Source: Methylotenera sp. (GTDB taxonomy: Bacteria > Pseudomonadota > Gammaproteobacteria > Burkholderiales > Methylophilaceae). From it: DNA of 64,000 nucleotides. The notes under the pieces were generated by a model. It searched no databases. It had not been told where the DNA came from and saw nothing but the letters and a program-made list of their open reading frames with translations. The position numbers and the translations under genes were made by a program. Location: the NCBI RefSeq assembly GCF_029946165.1, contig NZ_JAQSDZ010000006.1:1-64000 (forward strand), given 5' to 3'. Positions 53,284 to 62,301 of this stretch are shown one piece after another (position 1 is the first letter of the stretch; each line of letters begins with the position of its first letter).

Positions 53284-53596
53284 TGTAGGCTCTCTAGAAT
53301 ATTAACAAGCATCATTTTAACATTTCACCTGTGCTATGCACGAGTGCATCTTATTCATTAAAACTTATCGATTCGTCATTCAGTCGGGACGGAATCTAGT
53401 CAAGGTTAAATATTAGAGCATTAAATTACAATCACTTGTATTCAAACCTGATTGGATACCAGCCTTCGCTGGTATGACGGCTTTTTGAAAATTTTGGTAA
53501 TAATTCTGCTGCTTTTATATTCGCGCAAAGGTATGTATATAAACAGGGCAATAAAAAAGGCTTCCTACTGGAAACCTTTGTGAACACGCAATTAAC
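53284..53596. other. Intergenic stretch with REP-like hairpins
   Basis: This 313-bp gap has no gene. A perfect hairpin ATACCAGC-CTTC-GCTGGTAT (53456-53475) followed by GACGGCTTTTT resembles a REP-like repeat and could also terminate. A degenerate opposite-orientation copy (CGTCATTCAGTCGGGACGGAATC) lies near 53376-53400. An intrinsic terminator for the SoxYZ-like gene is at 53551-53579. Confidence 0.6.
53551..53579 (-). terminator. Intrinsic terminator after the SoxYZ-like gene
   Basis: AAAGGCTTCC (53556-53565) pairs with GGAAACCTTT (53570-53579) over 9 of 10 positions with a TACT loop, and a T run follows on the minus strand. It lies 17 bases after the stop of the SoxYZ-like carrier gene. 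Confidence 0.8.
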
Positions 53597-54406
53597 TTAG
53601 CCCTTAACATCCACTTGCTGTACGAAAGTTTTACCTTCATTATCAGTAGCCGTTACTTCTAATTTACCAGCGGCTTGTGGCACAAAGTTAAATTTAAAAT
53701 AAGGGTCTTCTGCAGTCCCTACGCCTACATCTATCAACAACAATGGCTGGCCGTTATATAAAAACTCTGTTTTATTAATATAAAACGCTGGTACAAAACC
53801 TTGTGAAACTAACTCACGTTGCAAGCCTGTACGCATTGGATGTTTAATGTTAAAAGTGGTTGAAGTAGCGCTGCCTATCGTTGCTGGCTCATCTACTTTA
53901 AATTTAATTTTGCCTGCGCTGGCACGAATAGCTGCTTCATCACCTTCAACCGTACCGCCACAACCACCAGCAGCGCGAATCTCGCGAGAGGCAAGGTATA
54001 ACTTACCGTTAGCATCTTCACCAACTAAACGGACAAAGGCATCAGTTTCAAAGCGAATGCGTGTGGCTAACTGAAAGTTTCCCAGCGCATCCGTTAAGTG
54101 ATAAGTAGCGGTTAATGGGATTGGGTTAGCATCCACAAACGCATACAATTTAGTGATTTTCACACCATTGGCTGCGGCGTTATCAATGCTATAAGTCACA
54201 GGCACTTGCGCACCACTTTCAGCACGGCGTGGCGCATCTATCTTAATGAAGCTCGCATCCTGCATATCACGCTTGGCGAAGAAAGCTTCTTTCATCACAG
54301 GCCACAGCTTTGGGTCGGGTTCGGCACTGGCTGGCGTTGCCAAAACAACAGACATTAATGTTGCTAGCATTAACTTTAAATAAATATGCTGCGTAATTTG
54401 TTTCAT
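53597..54406 (-). CDS. Quinoprotein-dehydrogenase-associated SoxYZ-like carrier
   Basis: The 269-aa exported protein fuses a SoxY-like domain (about 30-145) ending in the GGCGG-type segment IRAAGGCGGTVEGDEAA to a SoxZ-like domain (about 150-269) with NIKHPMRTGLQRELVSQGFV. Signal peptide is clear (KLMLATLMSVVLATPASA). In methylotrophs this fused carrier sits with quinoprotein (methanol) dehydrogenase genes, and it is not the thiosulfate-oxidation SoxYZ. The start ATG has GGGAGA 9 bases upstream. No other sox or mxa gene is visible in the window. Confidence 0.88.
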   Translation of the reverse strand: MKQITQHIYLKLMLATLMSVVLATPASAEPDPKLWPVMKEAFFAKRDMQDASFIKIDAPRRAESGAQVPVTYSIDNAAANGVKITKLYAFVDANPIPLTATYHLTDALGNFQLATRIRFETDAFVRLVGEDANGKLYLASREIRAAGGCGGTVEGDEAAIRASAGKIKFKVDEPATIGSATSTTFNIKHPMRTGLQRELVSQGFVPAFYINKTEFLYNGQPLLLIDVGVGTAEDPYFKFNFVPQAAGKLEVTATDNEGKTFVQQVDVKG

Positions 54407-54531
54407 TCTAATTATTCTCCCCAAACTTCATTAACCCAAAATGTATTGTTAAACGCATATTCTATGGGTTTAACTTCAATGTATGTGACAGCAGTCACAT
54501 AAGAAAATTCAATTGCTTGAATGAGTGAAAT

Positions 54532-54921
54532 TTACTCATTATCCATGTAGAAAAACAGTTCAATGCCATTGCCTACTGGGTCTTTAAAGTTAATTTGTTT
54601 AACATTCAATACTGGCAAATCGCGAATGGAGTAGTCAACGTTATGCGCCTTTAAATGCGCTTCGGTCGCAGGCATGTCAGTGCAGGTGAATGAAACGTGG
54701 TCTATGGTGGTAAGCACATTAGTCAGCGGTTCACCCTCACCGCGATACTCCGCCAGATGCATCACATGCGTATCGCCGATGTATAACCAAAAACCGCGGC
54801 TAGTAAACCCTTCGCGCGGCCCGACTTTTAAGCCCACAACATCGCAGTAGAAATCTTTAAGTTTCAGCATCGTCTCGTAAGGCGTGCGAAGGTTAACGTG
54901 GTTTAGTTGGGTGACTGGCAT
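54532..54921 (-). CDS. VOC (glyoxalase)-family protein
   Basis: The 129-aa protein has the vicinal-oxygen-chelate fold motifs: LNHVNLRTPYETMLKLKDFY at the start, GFWLYIGDTHVMHLAEYRG in the middle and FKDPVGNGIELFFY at the end. It should coordinate a metal in a small-molecule enzyme or resistance role; the substrate is not readable. It lies upstream of apt on the same strand, 89 bases away, with no evident link. Confidence 0.9.
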   Translation of the reverse strand: MPVTQLNHVNLRTPYETMLKLKDFYCDVVGLKVGPREGFTSRGFWLYIGDTHVMHLAEYRGEGEPLTNVLTTIDHVSFTCTDMPATEAHLKAHNVDYSIRDLPVLNVKQINFKDPVGNGIELFFYMDNE

Positions 54922-55010
54922 AATATTTTAACAATCTAGATTTAAGTATATTTAAACAGTTTGTGGGAAATTTACCGCTAATGCAAGGTGCAGGCAAAAC
55001 CTGTAAAACA

Positions 55011-55538
55011 TTAGTCACCTTCAAACTCACATAATGAGAAAGGTTTGAGTCCAATTTCAATTAATCGTTTCGAGCCACCCAAATCCGGCAGATTAATCAC
55101 GAATGCACAGCCCATGACAACGCCGCCCAACTTCTGAATCAACGCCGCAGCGGCTTCTGTCGTGCCACCAGTAGCAATCAAGTCATCCACTAGCAATACC
55201 TGCTCGCCCTGCGCAACCGCATCGGTATGAATTTCCACGCGGTCAGCACCATACTCCAAAGCATAATCGTGGCCGATAGTTTCAGCAGGCAACTTGCCAG
55301 ATTTACGAATAGGCACAAAACCCACACCCAGCGTATAAGCCAGTGCCGCACCAATGATAAAACCACGCGCTTCGATACCCGCGATTTTATCTATTTTTTG
55401 ATTGGCATAATGATGAGCGAGCGCATCAACCACCATGCGAAAGCCGATAGGGTCTTTCAACAAAGTGGTAATGTCGCGAAATTGAATGCCTTGCTTGGGG
55501 TAATGCGGAATGGTGCGTATTAAGGATTTTAATTGCAT
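55011..55538 (-). CDS. apt: Adenine phosphoribosyltransferase
   Basis: The 175-aa enzyme converts adenine and PRPP to AMP. The PRPP-binding motif VLLVDDLIATGGTTEAA (about 120-136) and the IPHYPKQGIQFRDITTLLKD start are diagnostic, with GFVPIRKSGKLPAETIGHDY in the base-binding loop. Length is typical. It is preceded by a small lipoprotein gene 15 bases away. Confidence 0.97.
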   Translation of the reverse strand: MQLKSLIRTIPHYPKQGIQFRDITTLLKDPIGFRMVVDALAHHYANQKIDKIAGIEARGFIIGAALAYTLGVGFVPIRKSGKLPAETIGHDYALEYGADRVEIHTDAVAQGEQVLLVDDLIATGGTTEAAAALIQKLGGVVMGCAFVINLPDLGGSKRLIEIGLKPFSLCEFEGD

Positions 55539-55553
55539 GCTGTAGCCAAATAG

Positions 55554-55796
55554 TTACTGCTTAAATTGACCTTTTTCACACCAAAATTTGGTATTTATCT
55601 CAGGTTGGTTCTGAAAAAGTAATTGAGCCTGATCACAATTACCTTTATTGTAAACCTCACCATCCTGTGAATCAAAGGTAGCCACATGAATGCGCATATT
55701 TGAATCCGTCAAACTATTTCGGTAAAGCGTGAATATTTCGCCATTACTTGTATCAGAACAAGCGACTAAAAACAAAGTCGCCATTCCGATTTTCAA
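55554..55796 (-). CDS. Small putative lipoprotein
   Basis: This 80-aa product shows MATLFLVACSDTSN, a lipobox-like segment with an unusually short signal sequence (Cys at about residue 13 if the TTG start is used). A longer hydrophobic N-terminus in the same frame (NILTLLK) exists upstream without a clear start codon. The mature part contains three Cys residues. It lies between aspS and apt. The function is unknown. Confidence 0.5.
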   Translation of the reverse strand: MKIGMATLFLVACSDTSNGEIFTLYRNSLTDSNMRIHVATFDSQDGEVYNKGNCDQAQLLFQNQPEINTKFWCEKGQFKQ

Positions 55797-55823
55797 TAAA
55801 GTTAAAATATTAACATCCCCGTA

Positions 55824-57608
55824 TTAAGTAGCAGGAGTCTGCGAGCGAACGCGTATATGCAACTCTCTCAACTGTTTCTCATCAACCTCATTCGGCGCAT
55901 TCGTCATTAAGCACTGAGCACGCTGGGTTTTAGGGAAGGCAATCACGTCACGGATAGATTCTGCACCTGTCATTAAAGTGACCAAACGATCTAAACCGAA
56001 GGCTAGGCCGCCGTGTGGAGGTGCGCCGTATTGCAAGGCGTCTAGCAAGAAGCCGAATTTTTCTTGGGCTTCTTCTTTGCTGATTTTTAGTGCGTCGAAT
56101 ACTTTAGATTGCACGTCTTGTTTATGGATACGTACTGAACCGCCGCCTACTTCCCAGCCGTTTAGCACCATGTCATAAGCTTTTGAAAGCGCAGCTCCTG
56201 GGTTAGAAACAAGTAAATCTTCGTGACCATCTTTTGGGGCAGTGAACGGATGGTGTAATGCAGCCCAACGATCATTTTCTTCGTCATGTTCAAACATTGG
56301 GAAATCAACCACCCACAATGGCGCCCATGCACGACCATCAACATGGCCTTTATCGTGACCGACTTTAAGGCGTAATGCGCCAAGCGCCTCGTTGACCACT
56401 TTAGATTTATCTGCGCCAAAGAAAACGATGTCGCCGTTTTGTGCGCCTGTACGGTCGATAATTGCTTGCAATGCCGTCACATGAATGTTTTTAACGATTG
56501 GGCTTTGTAGACCTTCTTCGTTTAATTTTGTCACGTCGTTAATCTTGATGTACGCCAAACCTTTAGCGCCGTATATTTTGACGAATTCTGTGTAAGCATC
56601 AATTTCGCTACGAGCAATTGCCGCGCCACCTGGCACACGCAATGCCGCCACGCGACCACCGGCCATATTTGCTGCGCCTGCAAACACTTTAAAATCTACG
56701 TCTTTCATCACATCTGAAAGCTCGGTGATTTCTAGCGTTACGCGCATATCTGGTTTATCTGAACCATAACGCGTCATTGCCTCGTGGAATGACATGCGTG
56801 GGAACGCCGCTGGCAAATCTACGTTTTGCACAGATTTAAGCATTTGACGAATCATCTCTTCAACGATGTCCATGATTTGATTTTCGGTCATGAACGATGT
56901 TTCTATATCCACTTGCGTGAATTCTGGCTGACGGTCAGCACGTAAATCTTCATCGCGGAAACATTTGGTGATTTGGAAATAACGATCGAAGCCAGATACC
57001 ATCAATAACTGTTTGAATAATTGCGGTGATTGCGGCAATGCAAAGAACTGACCAGCATGAACGCGGCTAGGCACCAAGTAATCACGCGCACCTTCTGGTG
57101 TTGAACGTGTGAGCATGGGCGTTTCAACTTCAATGAAGCCATTGGTATCTAAATAATCACGCAAAGTTTTAGAAACGCGATAGCGCAACATCATGTTTTT
57201 TTGCATCGCTGGACGACGTAAATCAATGTAACGGTGCTCTAGGCGCACGGTTTCAGTTAAGTTTTCATCATCTAACTGGAACGGAGGCGTGAGTGAAGCA
57301 TTGAGAATTTCAATCTCAGTGGCAATCATTTCAACTTCGCCAGTGGCCAAGTTTGCATTAGTTGCGCCTTCTGGGCGCGCATTAACAACACAAGTAACTT
57401 TTAGCACATATTCACTACGCACACTTTCAGCAATAGCAAATGCTGCTTTTGCATCAGGATTAATCACGATTTGCGCCAAACCTTCACGGTCGCGCAAGTC
57501 AATAAAAATCACGCCTCCGTGGTCACGGCGACGGTGTGCCCAACCACATAGAGTAACTGTTTGGCCGATGTGTTCGCGGTTTAAATGACCGCAGTAATGT
57601 GTACGCAT
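55824..57608 (-). CDS. aspS: Aspartate--tRNA ligase (probably non-discriminating)
   Basis: The 594-aa class II synthetase has the OB-fold anticodon domain ([20 protein letters not shown], about residues 13-33), motif 1, the motif 2 signature [20 protein letters not shown] (about 210-230), a GAD insert and motif 3 [20 protein letters not shown] (near 530). It is a bacterial-type AspRS. Betaproteobacteria commonly use such enzymes as AspRS or AspRS2-like non-discriminating forms, which cannot be settled here. It lies downstream of the DUF502 and FmdB genes. Confidence 0.97.
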   Translation of the reverse strand: MRTHYCGHLNREHIGQTVTLCGWAHRRRDHGGVIFIDLRDREGLAQIVINPDAKAAFAIAESVRSEYVLKVTCVVNARPEGATNANLATGEVEMIATEIEILNASLTPPFQLDDENLTETVRLEHRYIDLRRPAMQKNMMLRYRVSKTLRDYLDTNGFIEVETPMLTRSTPEGARDYLVPSRVHAGQFFALPQSPQLFKQLLMVSGFDRYFQITKCFRDEDLRADRQPEFTQVDIETSFMTENQIMDIVEEMIRQMLKSVQNVDLPAAFPRMSFHEAMTRYGSDKPDMRVTLEITELSDVMKDVDFKVFAGAANMAGGRVAALRVPGGAAIARSEIDAYTEFVKIYGAKGLAYIKINDVTKLNEEGLQSPIVKNIHVTALQAIIDRTGAQNGDIVFFGADKSKVVNEALGALRLKVGHDKGHVDGRAWAPLWVVDFPMFEHDEENDRWAALHHPFTAPKDGHEDLLVSNPGAALSKAYDMVLNGWEVGGGSVRIHKQDVQSKVFDALKISKEEAQEKFGFLLDALQYGAPPHGGLAFGLDRLVTLMTGAESIRDVIAFPKTQRAQCLMTNAPNEVDEKQLRELHIRVRSQTPAT

Positions 57609-57657
57609 AATGTTAAGTTCTTGTTAAATAGTCGGTTAATTGAATTGTTTTTTATTG

Positions 57658-58272
57658 CTAGTAGCTTATTTTGTTTTTAAGCTTTTTAGAAGGTGCCACT
57701 ACGCCCATGCTAATAATGTATTTAAGTGCTTCATCCACACTCATATCTAGTTCTATGACTTCAGCGCGCGGCATCATTAAAAAATATCCACCTGTGGGGT
57801 TGGGCGTTGTAGGAACGTAAACACTGACAAAGTCACCTTGCAAGTGATTGACAATATCTCCACCAGGTTGACCTGTGATAAAAGCCAGAGTCCAAGAACC
57901 TTCTCTTGGAAATTGCACTAATACGGCCTGACGAAAAGCATTACCAGAATCTGAAAACAAGGTATCTGACACTTGTTTAACACTGGCATAAATAGACTTT
58001 ACGACTGGAACGCGTGCGAGCATTGCCTCCCATAGGTTAATCAACTGCTTTCCGAAGAAATTGGTAGCTATTACGCCCGTGCTGAGAATAATCACCACGG
58101 TAAGCAATGCGCCGATACCGACTATCTCATGACCGAGTAAAGCTTTCGGACGCCAACTCATGGGCAATAGAAATAAGCTTTGATCCATGATGCCAATAAC
58201 GCTTGATAGCACCCATACTGTAATAAACAGTGGCACTAACACTAGCAAACCAGTAATAAAATATTTTTTCAT
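57658..58272 (-). CDS. DUF502 family membrane protein
   Basis: The 204-aa protein is a DUF502 family inner-membrane protein with two N-terminal transmembrane helices (about 5-25 and 55-78) and the family segments VPVVKSIYASVKQVSDTLFS and VSVYVPTTPNPTGGYFLMMP. Such genes are commonly encoded directly upstream of aspS, as here. The function is not established. Confidence 0.92.
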   Translation of the reverse strand: MKKYFITGLLVLVPLFITVWVLSSVIGIMDQSLFLLPMSWRPKALLGHEIVGIGALLTVVIILSTGVIATNFFGKQLINLWEAMLARVPVVKSIYASVKQVSDTLFSDSGNAFRQAVLVQFPREGSWTLAFITGQPGGDIVNHLQGDFVSVYVPTTPNPTGGYFLMMPRAEVIELDMSVDEALKYIISMGVVAPSKKLKNKISY

Positions 58273-58302
58273 GTACTTAGAGAATCAGATAGATCATAAG
58301 AA

Positions 58303-58587
58303 TTAATGGCAAGCACAGCCAGTAGCACAAGCAGCTGGTGCAGCTGCTACCTCAGACTTTTTTTCAGTCGAAGTCTCACTTTTTGCTGCGGGTGCAGACT
58401 TGTTGCCATTTTTAAAGTCAGTCGCATACCAGCCACTACCGCTTAACTGAAAGCTAGGAGCAGATAATTGTTTGCTAAAAGTTTCAGCGCCACAGGATGG
58501 GCAGGCCTCAGTGCTGGCAGCGCTAATTTTGCGCATGACTTCAGCCTTATGGCCGCAACTTGTACATTGGTAATCGTAAATAGGCAT
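58303..58587 (-). CDS. FmdB-type zinc-ribbon protein
   Basis: The 94-aa protein starts MPIYDYQCTSCGHKAEVMRK and has a second CxxC pair in ACPSCGAETFSKQ, the FmdB-family zinc ribbon. The C-terminal tail ends in CATGCACH, an additional cysteine-rich extension after a disordered Ala/Ser/Lys stretch. FmdB proteins lie upstream of DUF502-aspS in betaproteobacteria and may bind nucleic acids or metal; the role is not known. Confidence 0.92.
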   Translation of the reverse strand: MPIYDYQCTSCGHKAEVMRKISAASTEACPSCGAETFSKQLSAPSFQLSGSGWYATDFKNGNKSAPAAKSETSTEKKSEVAAAPAACATGCACH

Positions 58588-58900
58588 AAATACCTCATTA
58601 AACAGTTAGATAACCGCGAATTATACCTTATTTGATCACTTAATTTTACGACTTAGCTAATCACACTCAGCAAAAATCAATCACTTTTAGCAGGAATGTT
58701 AAGAATTTAAGTGCCTGGGATTGTAGGCGAAAATGAATTTATATTGATCAGAGGTACTTTGGATTTAGACTTTGAGTAAGCCATCTTATTCGATTGAGCT
58801 TCTTGCTCGTAATATATAATCCATATGTTAGATTGTAAAAAAGTTTTAACTCATGAATTCCCACCGCCTTTCATATCATTTTCAGGATGCCACTTAAGCA
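58588..58900. other. Intergenic region with probable divergent promoters
   Basis: This 313-bp AT-rich gap lies between the leftward FmdB gene and the rightward pigment operon. A TATAAT box occurs at 58814-58819 with a TTGAGC at 58794-58799 (spacing 14, short), a possible promoter for the chorismatase gene. No gene, tRNA or repeat is seen. The promoter assignment is weak. Confidence 0.35.
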
Positions 58901-59953
58901 ATGAGTTTACCTATAACAGGCATAGAAACTATATGCATGCCTTTTGCAAATATTGAGCAACAAGAACAATCTTGGAAAGACAAAGCGCTGGGGGCTATCT
59001 GTTTTAGTGCGTCCCTCATAGATATGAAAATTGAAGGTGCGGCTGAAATTCCTACAATTTATTTGCAAGCTCCCCTTCTAGATGAAAACGAGACCTCCAC
59101 CGAGGTTTGGCTTAATAGCCTCGCTTCGTCACAAGCTAAACCTTTGGTGAATGGGGCCAAAAACGCAATTCAATATCGATTGAGTGACGAGTTATTGTTT
59201 GGTGTGATCACTGTGCCAGAAAATGGCGTATTACAAAATGCCGCAGAGTCTGCTTATCGCCAAATATTTGCGTTGATGGAAGAAATGGATTACCCCTATA
59301 TTTATCGGTTCTGGAATTACATGGCTGATATTAATGGCATTAGTCATGAGCTAGAACGTTATCGCCAGTTTAATGTGGGGCGCAAGAATGCATTTCTGGC
59401 ATATGCTACGAGCGTTGGCACCCAGTTGCCTGCTGCTTGTGCTTTAGGTTTGGAGAGCGGTCCATTGACCATTGCTTTTCTGTTGGGTCGTCAGGCACCT
59501 ATTGCAGTAGAAAATCCACGGCAAATCAGTGCTTATGAATATCCAGAAGAATATGGACCACGTGCACCGAGTTTTTCACGTGCGACTTTATTGCATACAG
59601 AACAAAATGAGATATTATTTATATCAGGTACTGCTAGCATCGTTGGGCATTTAACCATGCATCCATTAGATGCAGTGGCACAAACAAACGAAACCCTAGA
59701 GAATCTGGACGCTGTAATTAACGAGGCCAATCAGATGTTAGGTGAGAAAAAATTTGATTTACGCAATATCTATTTCCGGGTTTATATTCGCAGTGCGTCT
59801 GATTTATCTTTAGTGCGAAATGAAATGGAGCGATATATGGGCGGCGCAGTAAAAGCTGTTTTTATACAGGCGGATATATGCCGCAAAGAGCTTCTATTAG
59901 AGATTGAAGCCACTGCATTCTCCCCTGCCAGCAACCACATGGGCGCAATATAG
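58901..59953 (+). CDS. Chorismatase-like protein (XanB2/FkbO family)
   Basis: The 350-aa protein matches the chorismatase family that contains XanB2, FkbO and Hyg5: YPYIYRFWNYMADINGISHE, the active-site segment AYEYPEEYGPRAPSFSRATL and FISGTASIVGHLTMHPLDAV are conserved in the family, which cleaves chorismate to hydroxybenzoates (3- and 4-hydroxybenzoate for XanB2). The first 80 residues are less conserved. It is the first gene of a rightward set with an acyltransferase and a glycosyltransferase, consistent with synthesis of the aromatic starter for an aryl-polyene or xanthomonadin-type pigment. Confidence 0.88.
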   Translation: MSLPITGIETICMPFANIEQQEQSWKDKALGAICFSASLIDMKIEGAAEIPTIYLQAPLLDENETSTEVWLNSLASSQAKPLVNGAKNAIQYRLSDELLFGVITVPENGVLQNAAESAYRQIFALMEEMDYPYIYRFWNYMADINGISHELERYRQFNVGRKNAFLAYATSVGTQLPAACALGLESGPLTIAFLLGRQAPIAVENPRQISAYEYPEEYGPRAPSFSRATLLHTEQNEILFISGTASIVGHLTMHPLDAVAQTNETLENLDAVINEANQMLGEKKFDLRNIYFRVYIRSASDLSLVRNEMERYMGGAVKAVFIQADICRKELLLEIEATAFSPASNHMGAI

Positions 59954-59962
59954 TTGAAACTC

Positions 59963-60796
59963 ATGAGAGACATATTGCTGACTATCTATGACTATTTTGT
60001 GTTGTATATGGGCTTGCTTTGGTTAGGTTTTTTAAGCCTGAGTTGGACAATATTAGCGACCCTACTATACCCTTTCTTGCCTGCGCGTTATGCAACGCTG
60101 TTAGGTCGACATGTCATCATGATATCTTTTCGGGCTTATCTTGCTAGCTTAACTATCTCGCGCCGATGTAATTTCGATTTATCTGAACTTGATGTATTAA
60201 AAGACGAAGCACCGCTGATTATTGCGCCAAATCATCCATGTTTACTTGATGCTGTGATGATTATTTCACGTTTACCGAATGTGGCTTGTGTTATGAAAGC
60301 CGAGCTGATGAACAATCTATTTTTGGGTGCAGGCGCACGTTTAGCGCGTTATATTTGCAATGGCCCTATACGCGACATGGTAAAACAAGCCAGTGAAGAT
60401 CTTAATATAGGTAGTCACTTGCTATTATTTCCAGAGGGTACTCGCACAATTAATCAACCAATCAATTCTCTTAAAGGCAGTATCGCACTTATCTCTAAGC
60501 TAGCAAAATTGCCAGTACAAACGGTACTGATTGAAACAAACTCGCCTTATTTAAGCAAAGGCTGGCCTTTGTTTCGCAAGCCTATATTGCCTGTAAGTTA
60601 CAAAGTTAGGTTAGGTAAGCGTTTTAATCCACCAATAGATACGCATCACTTCATCGCAGAGCTAGAAGACTATTTTTCGCAGGCATTAACATCTTCGAGT
60701 AATCCTGCAGCTAATGAAAATTTTGCTTGCCCTGACAAAGCTCAACGGAGTGCGGAGTTAGATAAATTGAAACCAAAGGGAACAAATTATTCATGA
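59963..60796 (+). CDS. Lysophospholipid acyltransferase-family protein
   Basis: The 277-aa protein has an N-terminal membrane segment (about 8-42) and PlsC/LPLAT motifs: the catalytic NHPCLLDAV (His-x4-Asp, about 87-95), FPEGTRTI (about 154-161) and a trailing basic region. It likely attaches the polyene acyl chain to a lipid or sugar head group, as acyltransferases do in xanthomonadin and aryl-polyene clusters. A TTG at 59954 is another possible start. The gene overlaps the next by 4 bases. Confidence 0.9.
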   Translation: MRDILLTIYDYFVLYMGLLWLGFLSLSWTILATLLYPFLPARYATLLGRHVIMISFRAYLASLTISRRCNFDLSELDVLKDEAPLIIAPNHPCLLDAVMIISRLPNVACVMKAELMNNLFLGAGARLARYICNGPIRDMVKQASEDLNIGSHLLLFPEGTRTINQPINSLKGSIALISKLAKLPVQTVLIETNSPYLSKGWPLFRKPILPVSYKVRLGKRFNPPIDTHHFIAELEDYFSQALTSSSNPAANENFACPDKAQRSAELDKLKPKGTNYS

Positions 60797-61554
60797 TAAC
60801 CACTTCTTCTAGTCACATCGTCCTTATTCCTAGTTATAACCCAGGCGAAAAAGTGTATGAAACTGTACGTTCAGCACGTCAATATTGGAATCCAGTATGG
60901 GTAATAATAGATGGCAGTACTGATGGCTCGGAAGTTACCTTACAAGCGATGGCTGCAGAAGATAATGGCTTGCGAGTCATCCATTTATTAGAAAATAAAG
61001 GTAAAGGCGCTGCGGTTTTACATGGTTTACACTTAGCCTTCGCAGAAGGTTACACACATGTATTGACGATGGATTCTGACGGCCAACATCCAGCAGAATT
61101 GATTCCTGTGTTCATGGCTGAATCCATGAAGCAACCTGGCGCGATGGTATTAGGTAAACCAATATTCGATGCGAGTGCTCCCAACATCAGGGTTCAAGGA
61201 CGAAAACTCTCAAATTGGTGGGCTAATGTTGAAACTTTATGGGCAGGAATTGGCGACTCATTATTTGGCTTTCGTGTTTACCCCATCGAGCCGCTGATAA
61301 AAGTCATGCGCTTTCAGCCTTGGATGCGCCATTTTGATTTTGACCCTGAAGCCGCAATAAGATTAAGCTGGCGCGGCGTAAAGGTGGTTAACTTACCTGC
61401 ACCTGTGCGCTATTTTAGTGTGGATGAAGGTGGTGTTTCGCACTTCCGTTATCTACGTGACAACATACTACTCACGTGGATGTACTCACGGCTATTTATC
61501 GGTTTTTTACTGCGCCTACCATTGTTATTGATAAGGCGCTTGCTAAACAACTGA
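60793..61554 (+). CDS. Family 2 glycosyltransferase
   Basis: The 253-aa protein has the GT2 fold: LIPSYNPGEKVYETVRSARQ, the DGSTDGS segment, and the metal-binding LTMDSDGQHPAEL (about 88-100). The C-terminal part has one or more hydrophobic stretches, as in polyprenyl-phosphate-type GT2 enzymes. It overlaps the acyltransferase gene by ATGA, so all three rightward genes form one operon. It probably glycosylates a lipid carrier or the pigment. Confidence 0.9.
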   Translation: MITTSSSHIVLIPSYNPGEKVYETVRSARQYWNPVWVIIDGSTDGSEVTLQAMAAEDNGLRVIHLLENKGKGAAVLHGLHLAFAEGYTHVLTMDSDGQHPAELIPVFMAESMKQPGAMVLGKPIFDASAPNIRVQGRKLSNWWANVETLWAGIGDSLFGFRVYPIEPLIKVMRFQPWMRHFDFDPEAAIRLSWRGVKVVNLPAPVRYFSVDEGGVSHFRYLRDNILLTWMYSRLFIGFLLRLPLLLIRRLLNN

Positions 61555-61559
61555 TTAGG

Positions 61560-62279
61560 TTAAATCATGCCGCCATTGATAGAGATAATCTGCCCTGTAA
61601 TGTAAGTAGCTTGATTTGAAACTAGGAAACTAACCAAATCAGCCACCTCCGTTGGCGTACCGGCACGCTTCATTGGCACCATATTGGCAATGGTCTTTGC
61701 GTCAAATGCAGTTTCACTCATTGTGGTATCAATAATTCCGGGGGCAACTGCGTTAACAGTAATGCCTCTACTGGCGATTTCTAAAGACAAGGATTTAGTC
61801 GCAGCATTAATTGCACCTTTAGCCGCTGAGTAATTGGTTTGACCACGATTACCAGTCAGTGCCGCGACAGAGGATACATTAACGATACGTCCCCAGCGAC
61901 TGCGGATCATCGGCATCATTAATGGTTGTGTTACGTTAAAAAAACCATGTACAGATACGTCGATTACCTTATGCCATTGATCTGGCCGCATACCTGGAAA
62001 AACTGCATCATCATGGATGCCAGCATTATTAACCAGAATCTGGATGGGGTCATTCTCGACTAATGGGGTTAGTACAGCATGCACTGCAGCGCTGTCAGTC
62101 ACATCAAATTGCAAAGCCTCTGCACTACCACCAGCCGCACAGATTTCAACGGCTAATTGCTGAGCAGCAGCAATGCCTTGGTTTGCGTGGATATAAACAT
62201 GGTAACCATCCGCCGCGAGACGACGGCTAATAGCGCAGCCTATTCCTCCACTACCACCTGTAACTAAAGCTCTTTTCAT
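61560..62279 (-). CDS. 3-oxoacyl-ACP reductase (FabG-type, aryl-polyene)
   Basis: The 239-aa short-chain dehydrogenase has the NAD(P)-binding RALVTGGSGGIGCAISRRL (residues 3-21), the NNAG segment, the catalytic Ser/Tyr/Lys in VSSVAALTGNRGQTNYSAAK (about 135-157), and the C-terminal TGQIISINGGMI. The ATG at 62279 has GAAGGC upstream; an extension to 62327 is rejected. It converges with the GT2 gene, the stops lying 5 bases apart, and ends the leftward KS-KSlike-DH-KR set. It matches ApeQ-type ketoreductases. Confidence 0.92.
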   Translation of the reverse strand: MKRALVTGGSGGIGCAISRRLAADGYHVYIHANQGIAAAQQLAVEICAAGGSAEALQFDVTDSAAVHAVLTPLVENDPIQILVNNAGIHDDAVFPGMRPDQWHKVIDVSVHGFFNVTQPLMMPMIRSRWGRIVNVSSVAALTGNRGQTNYSAAKGAINAATKSLSLEIASRGITVNAVAPGIIDTTMSETAFDAKTIANMVPMKRAGTPTEVADLVSFLVSNQATYITGQIISINGGMI

Positions 62280-62301
62280 AAACTGCCTTCGTGTAAATTC
62301 A

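Noticed and set aside
53284-53596. Small RNA gene in the gap before the SoxYZ-like gene
   Set aside because: Only REP-like hairpins and a terminator are visible; no promoter paired with a stable transcript could be shown.
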